Positions 53,852 through 62,012 of a DNA stretch of 64,000 bases are shown piece by piece. The notes beneath the pieces are model-generated. The model saw only the letters and a program-made list of their open reading frames with translations, did no database searches and was not told where the DNA came from. Positions within the stretch are counted from its first letter, which is position 1. Every line of letters begins with the position of its first letter. Origin of the DNA: Desulfosudis oleivorans Hxd3 (GTDB taxonomy: Bacteria > Desulfobacterota > Desulfobacteria > Desulfobacterales > Desulfosudaceae); the NCBI RefSeq assembly GCF_000018405.1, contig NC_009943.1, positions 2,607,001 to 2,671,000 of the forward strand, written 5' to 3'. Made by a program: the position numbers and the translations under genes.

Positions 53852-54520
53852 TTATTTCCCCTTGTTGATGGAATTGTGAAAATTTTCGGAAATCGCGCCC
53901 AGAATATTTCGAATCTGAAACTCGGTGTACTCGGCAAGAGAGTAGTGCTTCAGGTAAAACCAGCGGCGAAAAGCCCAGGCATGGCCCAGCACAGCGATGT
54001 TGTGGGCCGCCAGATCAATCTGCCGGGCGTCGATGCCGACAAACTGCTCCTTGGCGATCACGTCTTCCAGCAGTTGCCGGAAACGGCCGGTGACCCGGAT
54101 TTCATTGTCCAGCACCCTTTTTTTCCACTTGTCTGAAAGAAACTGGGTCACCTGGTAGATCAGCACAATGTGGTCGCTCATGGTGTCGCACACGGCAAAA
54201 TAACCGCGCACCGCGTCCCGCAGCATATCCGGTCCGGGCACCTGGTCCGATACCACCCGGGTCACGGCCTTCTCCATCTCCGCGTGAATGGCGTCGCACA
54301 CCAGGTAAAGCACATCCTCCTTGGTGGAGACATACTCATACAGGCTGCCGATGGAAAACCCGGTGGCTTTGGCGATCTGGCGGGTGGTGGTGTTGTGGTA
54401 CCCGTTTTTTACAAACAGGGCCACGGAAGCGTCCACGATCTGCCGCCGCCTTCTTTCCACCAGGGCCGGGTCCTTGACCTGGGTGGGAACGTCGTGATGC
54501 GTACCGGTTGCGGCCTTCAC
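53852..54520 (-). CDS. TetR-family regulator in an operon with icmF
   Basis: A 222-residue repressor. The helix-turn-helix covers about residues 24-70 (QIVDASVALFVKNGYHNTTT, RQIAKATGFSIGSLYEYVST). The effector domain is helical with VLIYQVTQFLSDKWKKRVLD and HAWAFRRWFYLKHYSLAEYT, similar to LiuQ/FadR-like acyl-CoA sensors. It is 3 bp before icmF. An 18-bp inverted repeat lies just upstream, so it most likely represses its own operon. Confidence 0.9.
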   Translation of the reverse strand: MKAATGTHHDVPTQVKDPALVERRRRQIVDASVALFVKNGYHNTTTRQIAKATGFSIGSLYEYVSTKEDVLYLVCDAIHAEMEKAVTRVVSDQVPGPDMLRDAVRGYFAVCDTMSDHIVLIYQVTQFLSDKWKKRVLDNEIRVTGRFRQLLEDVIAKEQFVGIDARQIDLAAHNIAVLGHAWAFRRWFYLKHYSLAEYTEFQIRNILGAISENFHNSINKGK

Positions 54521-54568
54521 CTCGCCTCTTCCTTTCTTCTACTCTTCTTGTCTTCTTTTCACCCTTAT

Positions 54569-54586
54569 ACTGAGCGAGCGCTCAGT
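54569..54586. promoter_or_regulatory. Operator of the TetR-icmF operon
   Basis: ACTGAGCG-AG-CGCTCAGT, perfect 8-bp arms. It is 9 nt downstream of the -10 box at 54601-54596 and covers the expected start of transcription. Confidence 0.8.
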
Positions 54587-54595
54587 CATGACGGA

Positions 54596-54625
54596 ATCCT
54601 ACCCCACCCCCAAGCCGGTTGTCAA
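54596..54625 (-). promoter_or_regulatory. Sigma-70 promoter of the TetR-icmF operon
   Basis: On the minus strand TTGACA (54625-54620), 18-nt spacer, TAGGAT (54601-54596). Confidence 0.65.
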
Positions 54626-54883
54626 GAAAATCGTTGTCATTAACCGGGGTATTTCATCCTTCAGGCGAGTCTCCTTGACCGCAGCTGCTGTGTTGCTCCG
54701 GCATTCGCGGATATACGGTAGGGGCGCACCTTGTGTTCGCCCTTTGATGGGCAACCACAGGGAGTTGCCTACATGTTCATGCCCGAGCCTTGGATCTGCA
54801 GCCAAATCAACTCGTGAAATATCCGGGCCTATCTCCAACCCTTTGCCGCCCTCTTGTCTTTTTTGAAAAAACTTGACTTTTAA

Positions 54884-54914
54884 AAATAACACTGTTAACT
54901 TAACATTGTTATTT
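54884..54914. promoter_or_regulatory. 31-bp palindromic operator of the SCP2-glycyl-radical locus
   Basis: A 15-bp arm AAATAACACTGTTAA, a central C, and the opposite arm TTAACATTGTTATTT; 14 of 15 positions pair. It lies 15 bp before the TetR start codon and overlaps the predicted promoter (TTGACT at 54873-54878). Confidence 0.85.
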
Positions 54915-54929
54915 AAACGCGGAGGCCCC

Positions 54930-55601
54930 ATGCCCAAAGCAGCCAGAACACCCCAGGAAGTGGAACAGACCCGTGAGCGGATTCTGGACACGGCCCTTGA
55001 CATCATCATCAAGGACGGTTTTGAAAACTTAAGCCTGCGCAAGATCGCCTCCCGCCTGGGCGTGACCCCCACCACCCTTTACAACTACTATTCCAATAAA
55101 GATGAACTCAACCTGATGATCCGGGTGCGGGGCTTTGAAAAACTTTTTGCCCTGCTGACAAAACAGGCCGGCCCCCATTCCGACATTGAGGCCCGGTTCG
55201 GCGCCATGATCCGTGGCTACGTAACGTTCGGCCTGACCTATCCCAGCTACTACGACCTCATGTTCAACCTGCACACACCCAAGTACCTCGACTATGTGGG
55301 CACCGACATTGAGCCCCTGGCCCATCATGAAAAGCAGACCGCCTTAAAATGCCTGGCCCTTTTTATCGAGCCCCTGGAAGCCTATATTCCGGGAAAGGGA
55401 GTGAAAAGGGACCGGTTTATCCTTCACCAGGTGGTGCGATTCTGGTCCGACCTCCATGGCCTGATCACCCTTCACAACAGCCGGCTTTTTCATGAAGTGA
55501 TCGATACTGTGGACACGTTTATCAAACAGCGCACCACCGAACTGATTGACACGCTGCTGCAACTCAAACAGCGCGTGGATACCGGTGAAGCACTGTTCTG
55601 A
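54930..55601 (+). CDS. TetR-family regulator of the glycyl-radical locus
   Basis: A 223-residue repressor. The N-terminal helix-turn-helix is RILDTALDIIIKDGFENLSL followed by RKIASRLGVTPTTLYNYYSN. The effector domain has FGLTYPSYYDLMFNLHTPKY, the TetR_C_13/WHG-like pattern. The start at 54930 is set by GGAGG nine bases upstream. It is the first gene of a plus-strand series with the SCP2-glycyl radical enzyme 100 bp downstream and sits under a 31-bp palindrome; autorepression and control of the series are likely. The ligand is unknown. Confidence 0.9.
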   Translation: MPKAARTPQEVEQTRERILDTALDIIIKDGFENLSLRKIASRLGVTPTTLYNYYSNKDELNLMIRVRGFEKLFALLTKQAGPHSDIEARFGAMIRGYVTFGLTYPSYYDLMFNLHTPKYLDYVGTDIEPLAHHEKQTALKCLALFIEPLEAYIPGKGVKRDRFILHQVVRFWSDLHGLITLHNSRLFHEVIDTVDTFIKQRTTELIDTLLQLKQRVDTGEALF

Positions 55602-55633
55602 TGGGTTTGTAACAGGACCGGAAGAGAAAACGG

Positions 55634-55652
55634 GAGTAAGAGTAAGACTAAG
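55634..55652. repeat. Short AGAGTA-type hexamer tract
   Basis: GAGTAAGAGTAAGACTAAG, three units, in the gap between the TetR and glycyl radical genes. Confidence 0.75.
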
Positions 55653-55701
55653 AAACGCAGACAGGTGATGGAAACCACCATTTTTCAATTGGAGACATAC
55701 A

Positions 55702-58665
55702 ATGAATGCAAACCGTAAAGGCATGACCAATATGCTGGCCAACCTGTTTTTCCGGTTTTTTGCCGCCAACTTCAACCTTCGGCCCGCGTTGAACCGTTAC
55801 CTTTCGTGCGATGACGGGCCCATCAATTTTACCTTCGGCATTCGCACCGAAAGCGGCAGCGTGGAACAGGCTGTTCAGTTTGAAAACGGCCGAGTCCGTG
55901 TACTGAAAAAAATGCCGGAAAAACCCGACGCTCAACTGGTGTTTGTGGACGAAGCCGCGGTAAAGGAGGCGGCCACCCAGCCCCCCAACAAGCTGATGCT
56001 GGCCCTGATGGAAAACCGCATGGTCACCCGGGGCAACCTGGGCTACCTCCAGCTGATGAACTTTTACCTGTCGCTGCTGTTAAAAAAGGTACAGGTGGGA
56101 AAGCTGCAAAAAGAGGCCAAACGGGAAAAGCGGGATTACGATCCAGCCGAAGCGTCTCAGAAAAGCATTAACAAAAAAAACAAAGACCGGCTGTCGGCCA
56201 CGGCCACGGACCCCGGGGTCCGGTTTCTTGCCGACCCCTACCTGGCGGATTACAGCCTGGACGACTTTCCCCGGCTCAAAACCTTTCTGGATATTCATTT
56301 AAAGACCCGACCCGCCCTCTGCCACGAGCGGCCCGAAATCCTGACCCGGTGGTACAGGGAAAATGGTTTTGAAACCGACAAAAACGGCGAGCCCTGGGTG
56401 GCCGAGATTCGCCAGGCCCATGCCTTAAAATACCTGATGGAAAACCGCAAACCCCTCATTCGGGAAAACGACCTGGTGGCTGGCACCACCACCGCCCAAG
56501 AGATCGGCGTGGTGCTCTACCCGGACGCCCACGGCACCATGATCTGGGGTGAACTGCTTACCGCCCCCCACAGGCCCTTAAACCCCTACGACGTTTCCCC
56601 GAACACCATTGACGTGCTGCACAACTCCGTGTTTCCCTTCTGGCTGAACCGCAATTTCCGCGAATGGGTGCGGGACAACAAAGGCTATCCTGACTGTCAG
56701 AAACTCGACGAGCGGTTTGCCGCCTGCTTTTTGTGGAAAACCGTGGCCCTTTCCCACACCATTCTTGATTACCCGACCCTGCTCTCTCTGGGCACAAAAG
56801 GCATCATGGCCCAAATCGACGCCGAGATTGGCCGCACCAGCGAGGCGGACGCGGAAAAGCACACCACCCTGCGGGCCATGAAGCTGACCCTGGAGGGCAT
56901 CAACGCCTACGCGAAAAACCTGGCCGCTGAAGCCCACCGGCTGGCAGGCATGGAAAAAGACCCGGCCCGCAAAAAAGAGCTGGTCCGGCTGGCCGACATC
57001 TGCCGAAAGGTGCCGGAAAACCCGGCCGCCACCCTGGATGAAGCGATCAACGCCATCTGGATCGTCTGGGTGGGGGTTCACATGGAAAACACCAACGCCG
57101 GTTTTTCCCTGGGCCGCATGGACCAGTGGCTGCAACCCTATTTTGAGGCGGACATGGCAGCCCTGAAAAACGAAAACGAACAGAAGGACTATATCCGCCG
57201 CGCCATCGAGCTTGTCGGGTGCTTCTACATGCGATGCACCGACCACCTGCCCCTGATTCCGGACATCGGCAACTACCTGTTCGGCGGCAGCTCATCGGAC
57301 CAGGCCATCACCCTGGGCGGGGTGACCCCGGACGGCGAGGACGCGGTCAACGACATGACCTACATCTTTTTAAAGGTCACGGAGATGCTCTCCATTCGGG
57401 ACCCCAACGTCAATGCCCGGTACAACCGCGAAAAAAACAGCGACGCTTATCTTGCGCGGCTCTGCGAGGTGAACCTGAACACCGCGGCCACCCCCTCCAT
57501 TCACAATGACGAGGCGGTCATGGCCTCGCTGGCCGAATTCAACTACCCGGCCGAGCACCTGCGGGACTGGGCCGCCACCGGGTGCGTGGAGCCCACCCTT
57601 TCCGGCCGTCACATCGGCCACACCAACTGCATGATGTTCAACATGGTGGCGGCCCTTGAAATGGCCTTGAACAACGGGCGCCACCCCCTGATGCGCTGGG
57701 ACCTGGGCCCCAAAACAGGGGACGTGACCACCGGCCATTTCAAGGATTTTGAATCGTTTTTCGAGGCCTTTGCAACCCAGCTTGGATTTCTGGCCGACCA
57801 GACCTGCGAGTACAACAACCTGCTGGGCCAGGCCCACCAGACAATCCGGCCCACGCCATACATCTCGGCCCTGATCCAGGGCCCGAAAGAAAAAGGCAGG
57901 GATGTCACCAAAGGCGGGGCCCTTTACAACTCGTCAGGCGTGGCCTGCATCGGTCTTGCCGACATCACCGACTCCATGATGGTGATCAAGAAACTGGTGT
58001 TCGACGGCAAGCAGGTCTCCTTTGGCGATCTTCACCGGGCCCTGGCCGCCAATTTTGAAAACGAACCGGCCCTGCTGGCGATCATCAAAAACAAAATTCC
58101 CCTGTTCGGGTCCGGCGACAAAGAGGCCCTGGCCATGGCCAACCGCATCATCCGGCTGGCCCACGACATTTTCGGGGCCCACACCAACTACCGGGGCGGC
58201 CCCTATACCGCGGGGTTCTGGTCCATGTCCAACCACGTGGCCTTCGGCACCCTGACCGGAGCACTGCCGTCGGGACGACTGGCCGGCAAGGCCTTTACAC
58301 CGGGCCTGACCCCTGAACCCCATTCTTCCCCCAGTATTTTAGACAACCTGCGCGACGTGGCCGGCCTGGACCCCACCGCCATGAACAACAACATCGCCTT
58401 TAACGTCAAGGTGGTGCCGGCGCCGGGCGAGTCCCATGCCCAGACCGTCAACACCCTCTGCTCCTATACCAAGGCCTATACCGGCCTGGGCGGCATGCAG
58501 ATGCAACTCAACGTGGTGTCGTCGGACACGCTGCGCGACGCCATGGAACACCCGGAAAACTACCAGAACCTGCTGGTGCGCATATCGGGATACAACGCCT
58601 ATTTTGTCTCGCTGAACCGGGAGATGCAGATAGAGCTGATTGAACGGGCTGAATTCGGCATGTGA
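55702..58665 (+). CDS. Glycyl radical enzyme with N-terminal SCP2-like lipid-binding domain
   Basis: A 987-residue enzyme. Residues about 10-115 look like an SCP2 sterol-carrier domain (INFTFGIRTESGSVEQAVQF, NGRVRVLKKMPEKPDAQLVF, NRMVTRGNLGYLQLMNFY). A basic linker leads to a complete pyruvate-formate-lyase-like barrel from about 165. The active-site thiol is Cys628 in DWAATGCVEPTLSGR; GCVEP with its Glu base is typical of diol dehydratase and choline lyase types. The glycyl radical site is Gly963 in VRISGYNAYFVSL. ENTNAGFSLGRMDQWLQPYF is also conserved. An activase follows. Known members are usually 780-900 residues without SCP2. A hydrophobic substrate and an elimination reaction are inferred. 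Start ATG after GGAGA. Confidence 0.92.
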   Translation: MNANRKGMTNMLANLFFRFFAANFNLRPALNRYLSCDDGPINFTFGIRTESGSVEQAVQFENGRVRVLKKMPEKPDAQLVFVDEAAVKEAATQPPNKLMLALMENRMVTRGNLGYLQLMNFYLSLLLKKVQVGKLQKEAKREKRDYDPAEASQKSINKKNKDRLSATATDPGVRFLADPYLADYSLDDFPRLKTFLDIHLKTRPALCHERPEILTRWYRENGFETDKNGEPWVAEIRQAHALKYLMENRKPLIRENDLVAGTTTAQEIGVVLYPDAHGTMIWGELLTAPHRPLNPYDVSPNTIDVLHNSVFPFWLNRNFREWVRDNKGYPDCQKLDERFAACFLWKTVALSHTILDYPTLLSLGTKGIMAQIDAEIGRTSEADAEKHTTLRAMKLTLEGINAYAKNLAAEAHRLAGMEKDPARKKELVRLADICRKVPENPAATLDEAINAIWIVWVGVHMENTNAGFSLGRMDQWLQPYFEADMAALKNENEQKDYIRRAIELVGCFYMRCTDHLPLIPDIGNYLFGGSSSDQAITLGGVTPDGEDAVNDMTYIFLKVTEMLSIRDPNVNARYNREKNSDAYLARLCEVNLNTAATPSIHNDEAVMASLAEFNYPAEHLRDWAATGCVEPTLSGRHIGHTNCMMFNMVAALEMALNNGRHPLMRWDLGPKTGDVTTGHFKDFESFFEAFATQLGFLADQTCEYNNLLGQAHQTIRPTPYISALIQGPKEKGRDVTKGGALYNSSGVACIGLADITDSMMVIKKLVFDGKQVSFGDLHRALAANFENEPALLAIIKNKIPLFGSGDKEALAMANRIIRLAHDIFGAHTNYRGGPYTAGFWSMSNHVAFGTLTGALPSGRLAGKAFTPGLTPEPHSSPSILDNLRDVAGLDPTAMNNNIAFNVKVVPAPGESHAQTVNTLCSYTKAYTGLGGMQMQLNVVSSDTLRDAMEHPENYQNLLVRISGYNAYFVSLNREMQIELIERAEFGM

Positions 58666-58716
58666 CAAGGGAAAAGTAAACAGGTCTGCAATTGCGAGGA
58701 GCAAGACGTTTCTCCC

Positions 58717-58792
58717 GTCATTGCGAGGAGCGTAGCGACGAAGCAATCTCCTTCGCATAGGTTCAAGATTGCTTCGCTGCGCTCGCAATGAC
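58717..58792. repeat. GTCATTGCGAGG-family palindromic repeat, copy 2
   Basis: A 76-bp element with left end GTCATTGCGAGGAGCG and right end CTCGCAATGAC. A truncated left-end copy (ATTGCGAGGAGC) begins at 58691. It occupies the gap between the glycyl radical enzyme and its activase. Confidence 0.9.
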
Positions 58793-58848
58793 ATTTCATA
58801 GACTTACAATGGCGTTTTAGCGGGTCTGACAACAATGATGGAGATTCC

Positions 58849-59772
58849 ATGACAAACACACAAACTCCATTGGTCCTGGATATCAAGGGCAACAGCCTGG
58901 ATGACGGGCCGGGCATCCGGTCGGTGATCTTTTTCAAAGGATGCCCGCTTTCCTGTGTCTGGTGCCACAATCCGGAAAGCAAAAAAGCCGGACCTGAAAT
59001 TGCCTTTGATAAAGGCCGGTGCATCGACTGCGGCGCCTGCAGGGAAACCTGCCCGGAGCAGGCCCTGTCAAAAGCCAACCCTTTTTACATTGACAGAAAG
59101 AGATGCACCCTCTGCTTTGCGTGTGTCGCCGCCTGTCCCTCCGGCGCCCTGGAACAGGTGGGCAAAGAGATGCCGGTCACCGACATCCTTGAACAGGTGC
59201 TGCCGGACAAACCGTTTTTTGACGCATCCGGCGGCGGGGTCACCCTGTCCGGTGGCGAGCCCACGCTGTTTATGGACTTTACCGCCGACCTGCTGACAGC
59301 CATCAAACGCGAAGACATTCACACCCTGGTAGAGACCTGCGGCCTGTTTGACGCAGAACGTTTCGTGACGATGCTCTACCCCATGCTCGACACCATCTAC
59401 TTTGATATAAAGATTATCGACCCAACGGCCCACAAAACCTATTGCGGCGTTCCCAACGACCGGATTCTGGCCAACTTTGCAACCCTGTTTGCGCGGGCCC
59501 CAAAAGACGGAAAAACCCTTCTGCCCCGAACCCCCCTGATTCCGGGCATCACCGACACCGAAAAAAACATCACCGATATTGCCGCGTTTCTGAAAAAACT
59601 GGGCGTCACCCAGTCGGCCCTGCTTGCCTACAACCCTTTGTGGCATGACAAAACCGACAAGATCGGCACACCCGACCCTTATAAAACCGACAAGGCCATG
59701 ACCGCCTTTGCCGACAACAGCGTGCTTGAAAAAAGCAGAAAAATTTTTGCCGAAGCCGGCATTGAAACATAA
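58849..59772 (+). CDS. Glycyl radical enzyme activase (radical SAM)
   Basis: A 307-residue S-adenosylmethionine radical enzyme that installs the glycyl radical. The radical-SAM cluster binds C32, C36 and C39 (FFKGCPLSCVWCHNPES). Two ferredoxin-type 4Fe-4S sites follow: GRCIDCGACRETCPEQA (C58, C61, C64, C68) and RCTLCFACVAACPSGA (C86, C89, C92, C96). The SAM-binding VTLSGGEPTLFMDF and ETCGLFDAERF follow. The extra clusters place it with activases of dehydratase- and synthase-type glycyl radical enzymes, not PflA. The ATG follows GGAG. Its substrate must be the enzyme 183 bp upstream. Confidence 0.96.
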   Translation: MTNTQTPLVLDIKGNSLDDGPGIRSVIFFKGCPLSCVWCHNPESKKAGPEIAFDKGRCIDCGACRETCPEQALSKANPFYIDRKRCTLCFACVAACPSGALEQVGKEMPVTDILEQVLPDKPFFDASGGGVTLSGGEPTLFMDFTADLLTAIKREDIHTLVETCGLFDAERFVTMLYPMLDTIYFDIKIIDPTAHKTYCGVPNDRILANFATLFARAPKDGKTLLPRTPLIPGITDTEKNITDIAAFLKKLGVTQSALLAYNPLWHDKTDKIGTPDPYKTDKAMTAFADNSVLEKSRKIFAEAGIET

Positions 59773-59831
59773 GAGGAACGCTTTGCGCCTTTGCGGTGAA
59801 TTATAATTTTGCCAAACAAAAGAGGAACACC

Positions 59832-60842
59832 ATGAACAGTTCAAAACAGATGGCCCAGCCCGTGCTGGTGACCGGGGCCACCGGCTTTATCGGCAGCCAG
59901 GTGGTTCACAAGCTGCTGGAGCAGGATATGGCGGTCAAGGCACTGGTGCTGCCGGACGAAGCCCTGCCCGCTGCCTGGGGCGACCGGGTGGAAGTGGTAC
60001 GGGGCGGCATCTCGGAGTCCGGGGCTGTGGCAAAGGCCGTTTCCGGAGCCGGGACCATCATTCATCTGGCCGCGGTGGTGTCGGACTGGGGGGATGAAAA
60101 AAAATACTGGGAGTTTACCGTGGAGGGCAGCCGCCTGGTGTTTGAACAGGCCGCAAAAACCGGAGCCCGGGTGGTGCTGGTCTCCAGTGTGGTGGTGTAC
60201 GGCGACAATGTCCGCAAGCAAGTGTGTCACGAAGATGTGGGTTACGGAAAAACCTTTGGCCCTTACAGCCGCACCAAGCAGGCCCAGGAAAAGCTGGCAT
60301 GGGAGTACCACAGGAAAAAGAACCTGGCCCTGACCGTGGTGCGGCCCGGCAATGTCTACGGACCGCGTTCCGGCCCCTGGCTTCATGACGTGGTCAATGT
60401 TTTACGCAGCGGCGCGCCGGGTCTTATCTCCGGCGGCAACATGAACGCCGGCCTTGCCTACGTGGACAACGTGGCCGACCTGTTCCTCCTGGCCGGGGCC
60501 AGTGACACGGCCCTGGGCCGGGCCTACAACGCCGCCGACGGAACTAAAGTCACCTGGCGCCGTTATTTTGAGGACATCGCCGCCATGATCGGCGCGAAAA
60601 AACCGGGATCCGTACCCCGGCCGGCGGCGGCCCTGAGCGCCTTTGTATTTGAAAAAACATGGAAGCTCTTCGGCATTCAGAAACGGCCGCCCGTGACCCG
60701 GGACGCTCTGAACCTGGTGGGATCGGACAACCGCTTTCCCATTGACCGGGCCAGGAAAGAACTGGGCTATGCGCCAAAGGTCTCTTATGAAGAGGGGCTG
60801 AAGCGGATTCGGGAGTATATTGATAAGGAAAGTATCCGATAA
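59832..60842 (+). CDS. Extended short-chain dehydrogenase / epimerase, 3-beta-HSD-like
   Basis: A 336-residue NAD(P)-dependent enzyme of the extended SDR group. The Rossmann motif is VLVTGATGFIGSQVVHKLLE, the active-site Tyr-Lys pair is in YSRTKQAQEKLAWEYHR, and VVRPGNVYGPRSGPWL and ALNLVGSDNRFPIDRARKEL complete the pattern. The combination resembles 3-beta-hydroxysteroid dehydrogenase/isomerase-like members acting on hydrophobic alcohols. GAGG precedes the ATG at 59832. Lies 59 bp after the activase stop. Confidence 0.9.
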   Translation: MNSSKQMAQPVLVTGATGFIGSQVVHKLLEQDMAVKALVLPDEALPAAWGDRVEVVRGGISESGAVAKAVSGAGTIIHLAAVVSDWGDEKKYWEFTVEGSRLVFEQAAKTGARVVLVSSVVVYGDNVRKQVCHEDVGYGKTFGPYSRTKQAQEKLAWEYHRKKNLALTVVRPGNVYGPRSGPWLHDVVNVLRSGAPGLISGGNMNAGLAYVDNVADLFLLAGASDTALGRAYNAADGTKVTWRRYFEDIAAMIGAKKPGSVPRPAAALSAFVFEKTWKLFGIQKRPPVTRDALNLVGSDNRFPIDRARKELGYAPKVSYEEGLKRIREYIDKESIR

Positions 60843-61159
60843 AGGAACGAAAATGGGCGGCAAACGATTGGGCAGGAGATTGTTTCGCCTTCAGCAATGA
60901 CATCGTTTTTCCCGTCATTGCGAGGAGCGAAGCGACGAAGCAATCTTCTTCGCATCTGTTCAAGATTGCTTCGCCTTTGGCTCGCAATGACACAGGCATG
61001 TTAAAGATTGCTTCGCTGCGCTCGCAATGACATGCCTTCGACTCATAATGACGGATGTAGGCGTCATTATGAGCGCCCGCAGGGCGCGCGGCAATCCTGT
61101 TCGGGCTGCTGAACCTTTACGACGGCGACGCTGAAACTTACAACACAAGGGGGAAAACC
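60843..61159. other. Intergenic gap filled with palindromic repeats
   Basis: 317 bp without a gene between two dehydrogenase genes of the series. Most of it is the repeat array at 60882-61032. The remaining 61035-61159 has a GC-rich stretch (GAGCGCCCGCAGGGCGCGCGG) and the ribosome site AAGGGGG of the next gene; no promoter was evident. Confidence 0.6.
60882..61032. repeat. GTCATTGCGAGG-family repeats, clustered copies
   Basis: A full copy at 60914-60991 (GTCATTGCGAGGAGCG to CTCGCAATGAC) is flanked by a degenerate right-end copy at 60882-60903 and another right-end copy at 61004-61031 (AGATTGCTTCGCTGCGCTCG). Confidence 0.9.
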
Positions 61160-62002
61160 ATGACAACCTTCTTCTTCAATAAACTGGCCTTTATCACCGG
61201 CGGCTCCAGCGGCATCGGCCTTGAGACCGCCCTGATGCTGGCCGATCGCGGATGCAGCATGGTGCTGTTTGCCAGGGGACAGGCCGGCCTGGACAAGGCC
61301 CGCCAGGCCGTCGCAGACAGGGCTGTTGACGCCAACCAGAAGTTCGATACCGTGTCCATGGATGTGGCGGACAACACCGACGTGGCGCAAAAGATAAACG
61401 ACGCGGTGGAGCGGTTCGGCACGCCCGACATCCTGATCAACAGCGCGGGCGTGGGAGACGGCAACTATTTTGAAAACATCACCTATGAGCAGTTCGACCG
61501 GGTGATGAAGATCAATGTGTACGGCACCCGCAACACCATCAGCGCGGTGCTGCCCCACATGAAGAAAAAGAGAAGCGGCCACATCGTCAACCTGGCCTCT
61601 GAGGCCGGCCTGATCGGCATTTTCGGCTACAGCCTGTACAGCACCTCAAAGTACGCCCTGGTGGGCTTTTCCGAATGTATTCGCGCCGAGTTCAAGCGCC
61701 ACAACATTCGCGTCACCGTGGTCTGCCCGCCGGAGGTCAAAACCCCCTTTATCGACGAAGAGGCCAAAACCATGCCGCCGGAGGGCAAGGCGGTCAAGCG
61801 CATGGCAGGCCTGCTGGAACCGGAACACGTGGCAAAAACCATTGTAAAGGCCATTGAGCGCAACCGCTTTCTGGTGGTGCCCGGCCTGGCCGCCAAATTC
61901 ATGTACTTTCAGCACCGCATCAGCAACGGCCTGCTGACCCGCACCCCCTCGGACTGGATCGTGGCTCTTGCGGCCCGCATGGCGGCAAAAAACAGACGGT
62001 AA
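61160..62002 (+). CDS. Classical short-chain dehydrogenase, KDSR-like
   Basis: A 280-residue SDR. The nucleotide motif is AFITGGSSGIGLETALMLAD, with NSAGVGDG, the catalytic Ser in IVNLASEAGLIGIFGYS and the Tyr-Lys in YSLYSTSKYALVGFSECI. The arrangement and the C-terminal hydrophobic helix (FLVVPGLAAKFMYFQHRISN) resemble 3-ketodihydrosphingosine reductase and related membrane-lipid SDRs. AAGGGGG precedes the ATG. It closes the plus-strand series that starts with the TetR gene; participation in the same pathway is inferred from direction and lipid-type homology. Confidence 0.9.
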   Translation: MTTFFFNKLAFITGGSSGIGLETALMLADRGCSMVLFARGQAGLDKARQAVADRAVDANQKFDTVSMDVADNTDVAQKINDAVERFGTPDILINSAGVGDGNYFENITYEQFDRVMKINVYGTRNTISAVLPHMKKKRSGHIVNLASEAGLIGIFGYSLYSTSKYALVGFSECIRAEFKRHNIRVTVVCPPEVKTPFIDEEAKTMPPEGKAVKRMAGLLEPEHVAKTIVKAIERNRFLVVPGLAAKFMYFQHRISNGLLTRTPSDWIVALAARMAAKNRR

Positions 62003-62012
62003 AAACAGGGAA

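Larger units (their letters stand above)
54521..54929. other. Divergent intergenic region between two TetR genes
   Basis: 409 bp without a gene. It contains the icmF operon operator and promoter on the left (54569-54625), a fragment of the ATATTTCATGAAATAT palindrome family (54814-54827, right half only), and the large operator of the plus-strand TetR gene (54884-54914). The stretch 54710-54780 has GC-rich direct and inverted pieces of no clear role. Confidence 0.65.

Noticed and set aside
55702-58665. Glycyl radical enzyme as alkylsuccinate or benzylsuccinate synthase (fumarate addition)
   Set aside because: The GCVEP active site with Glu is the elimination-type signature, no small subunits are nearby, and the SCP2 domain is not known in those enzymes. 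It cannot be fully excluded without a tree.
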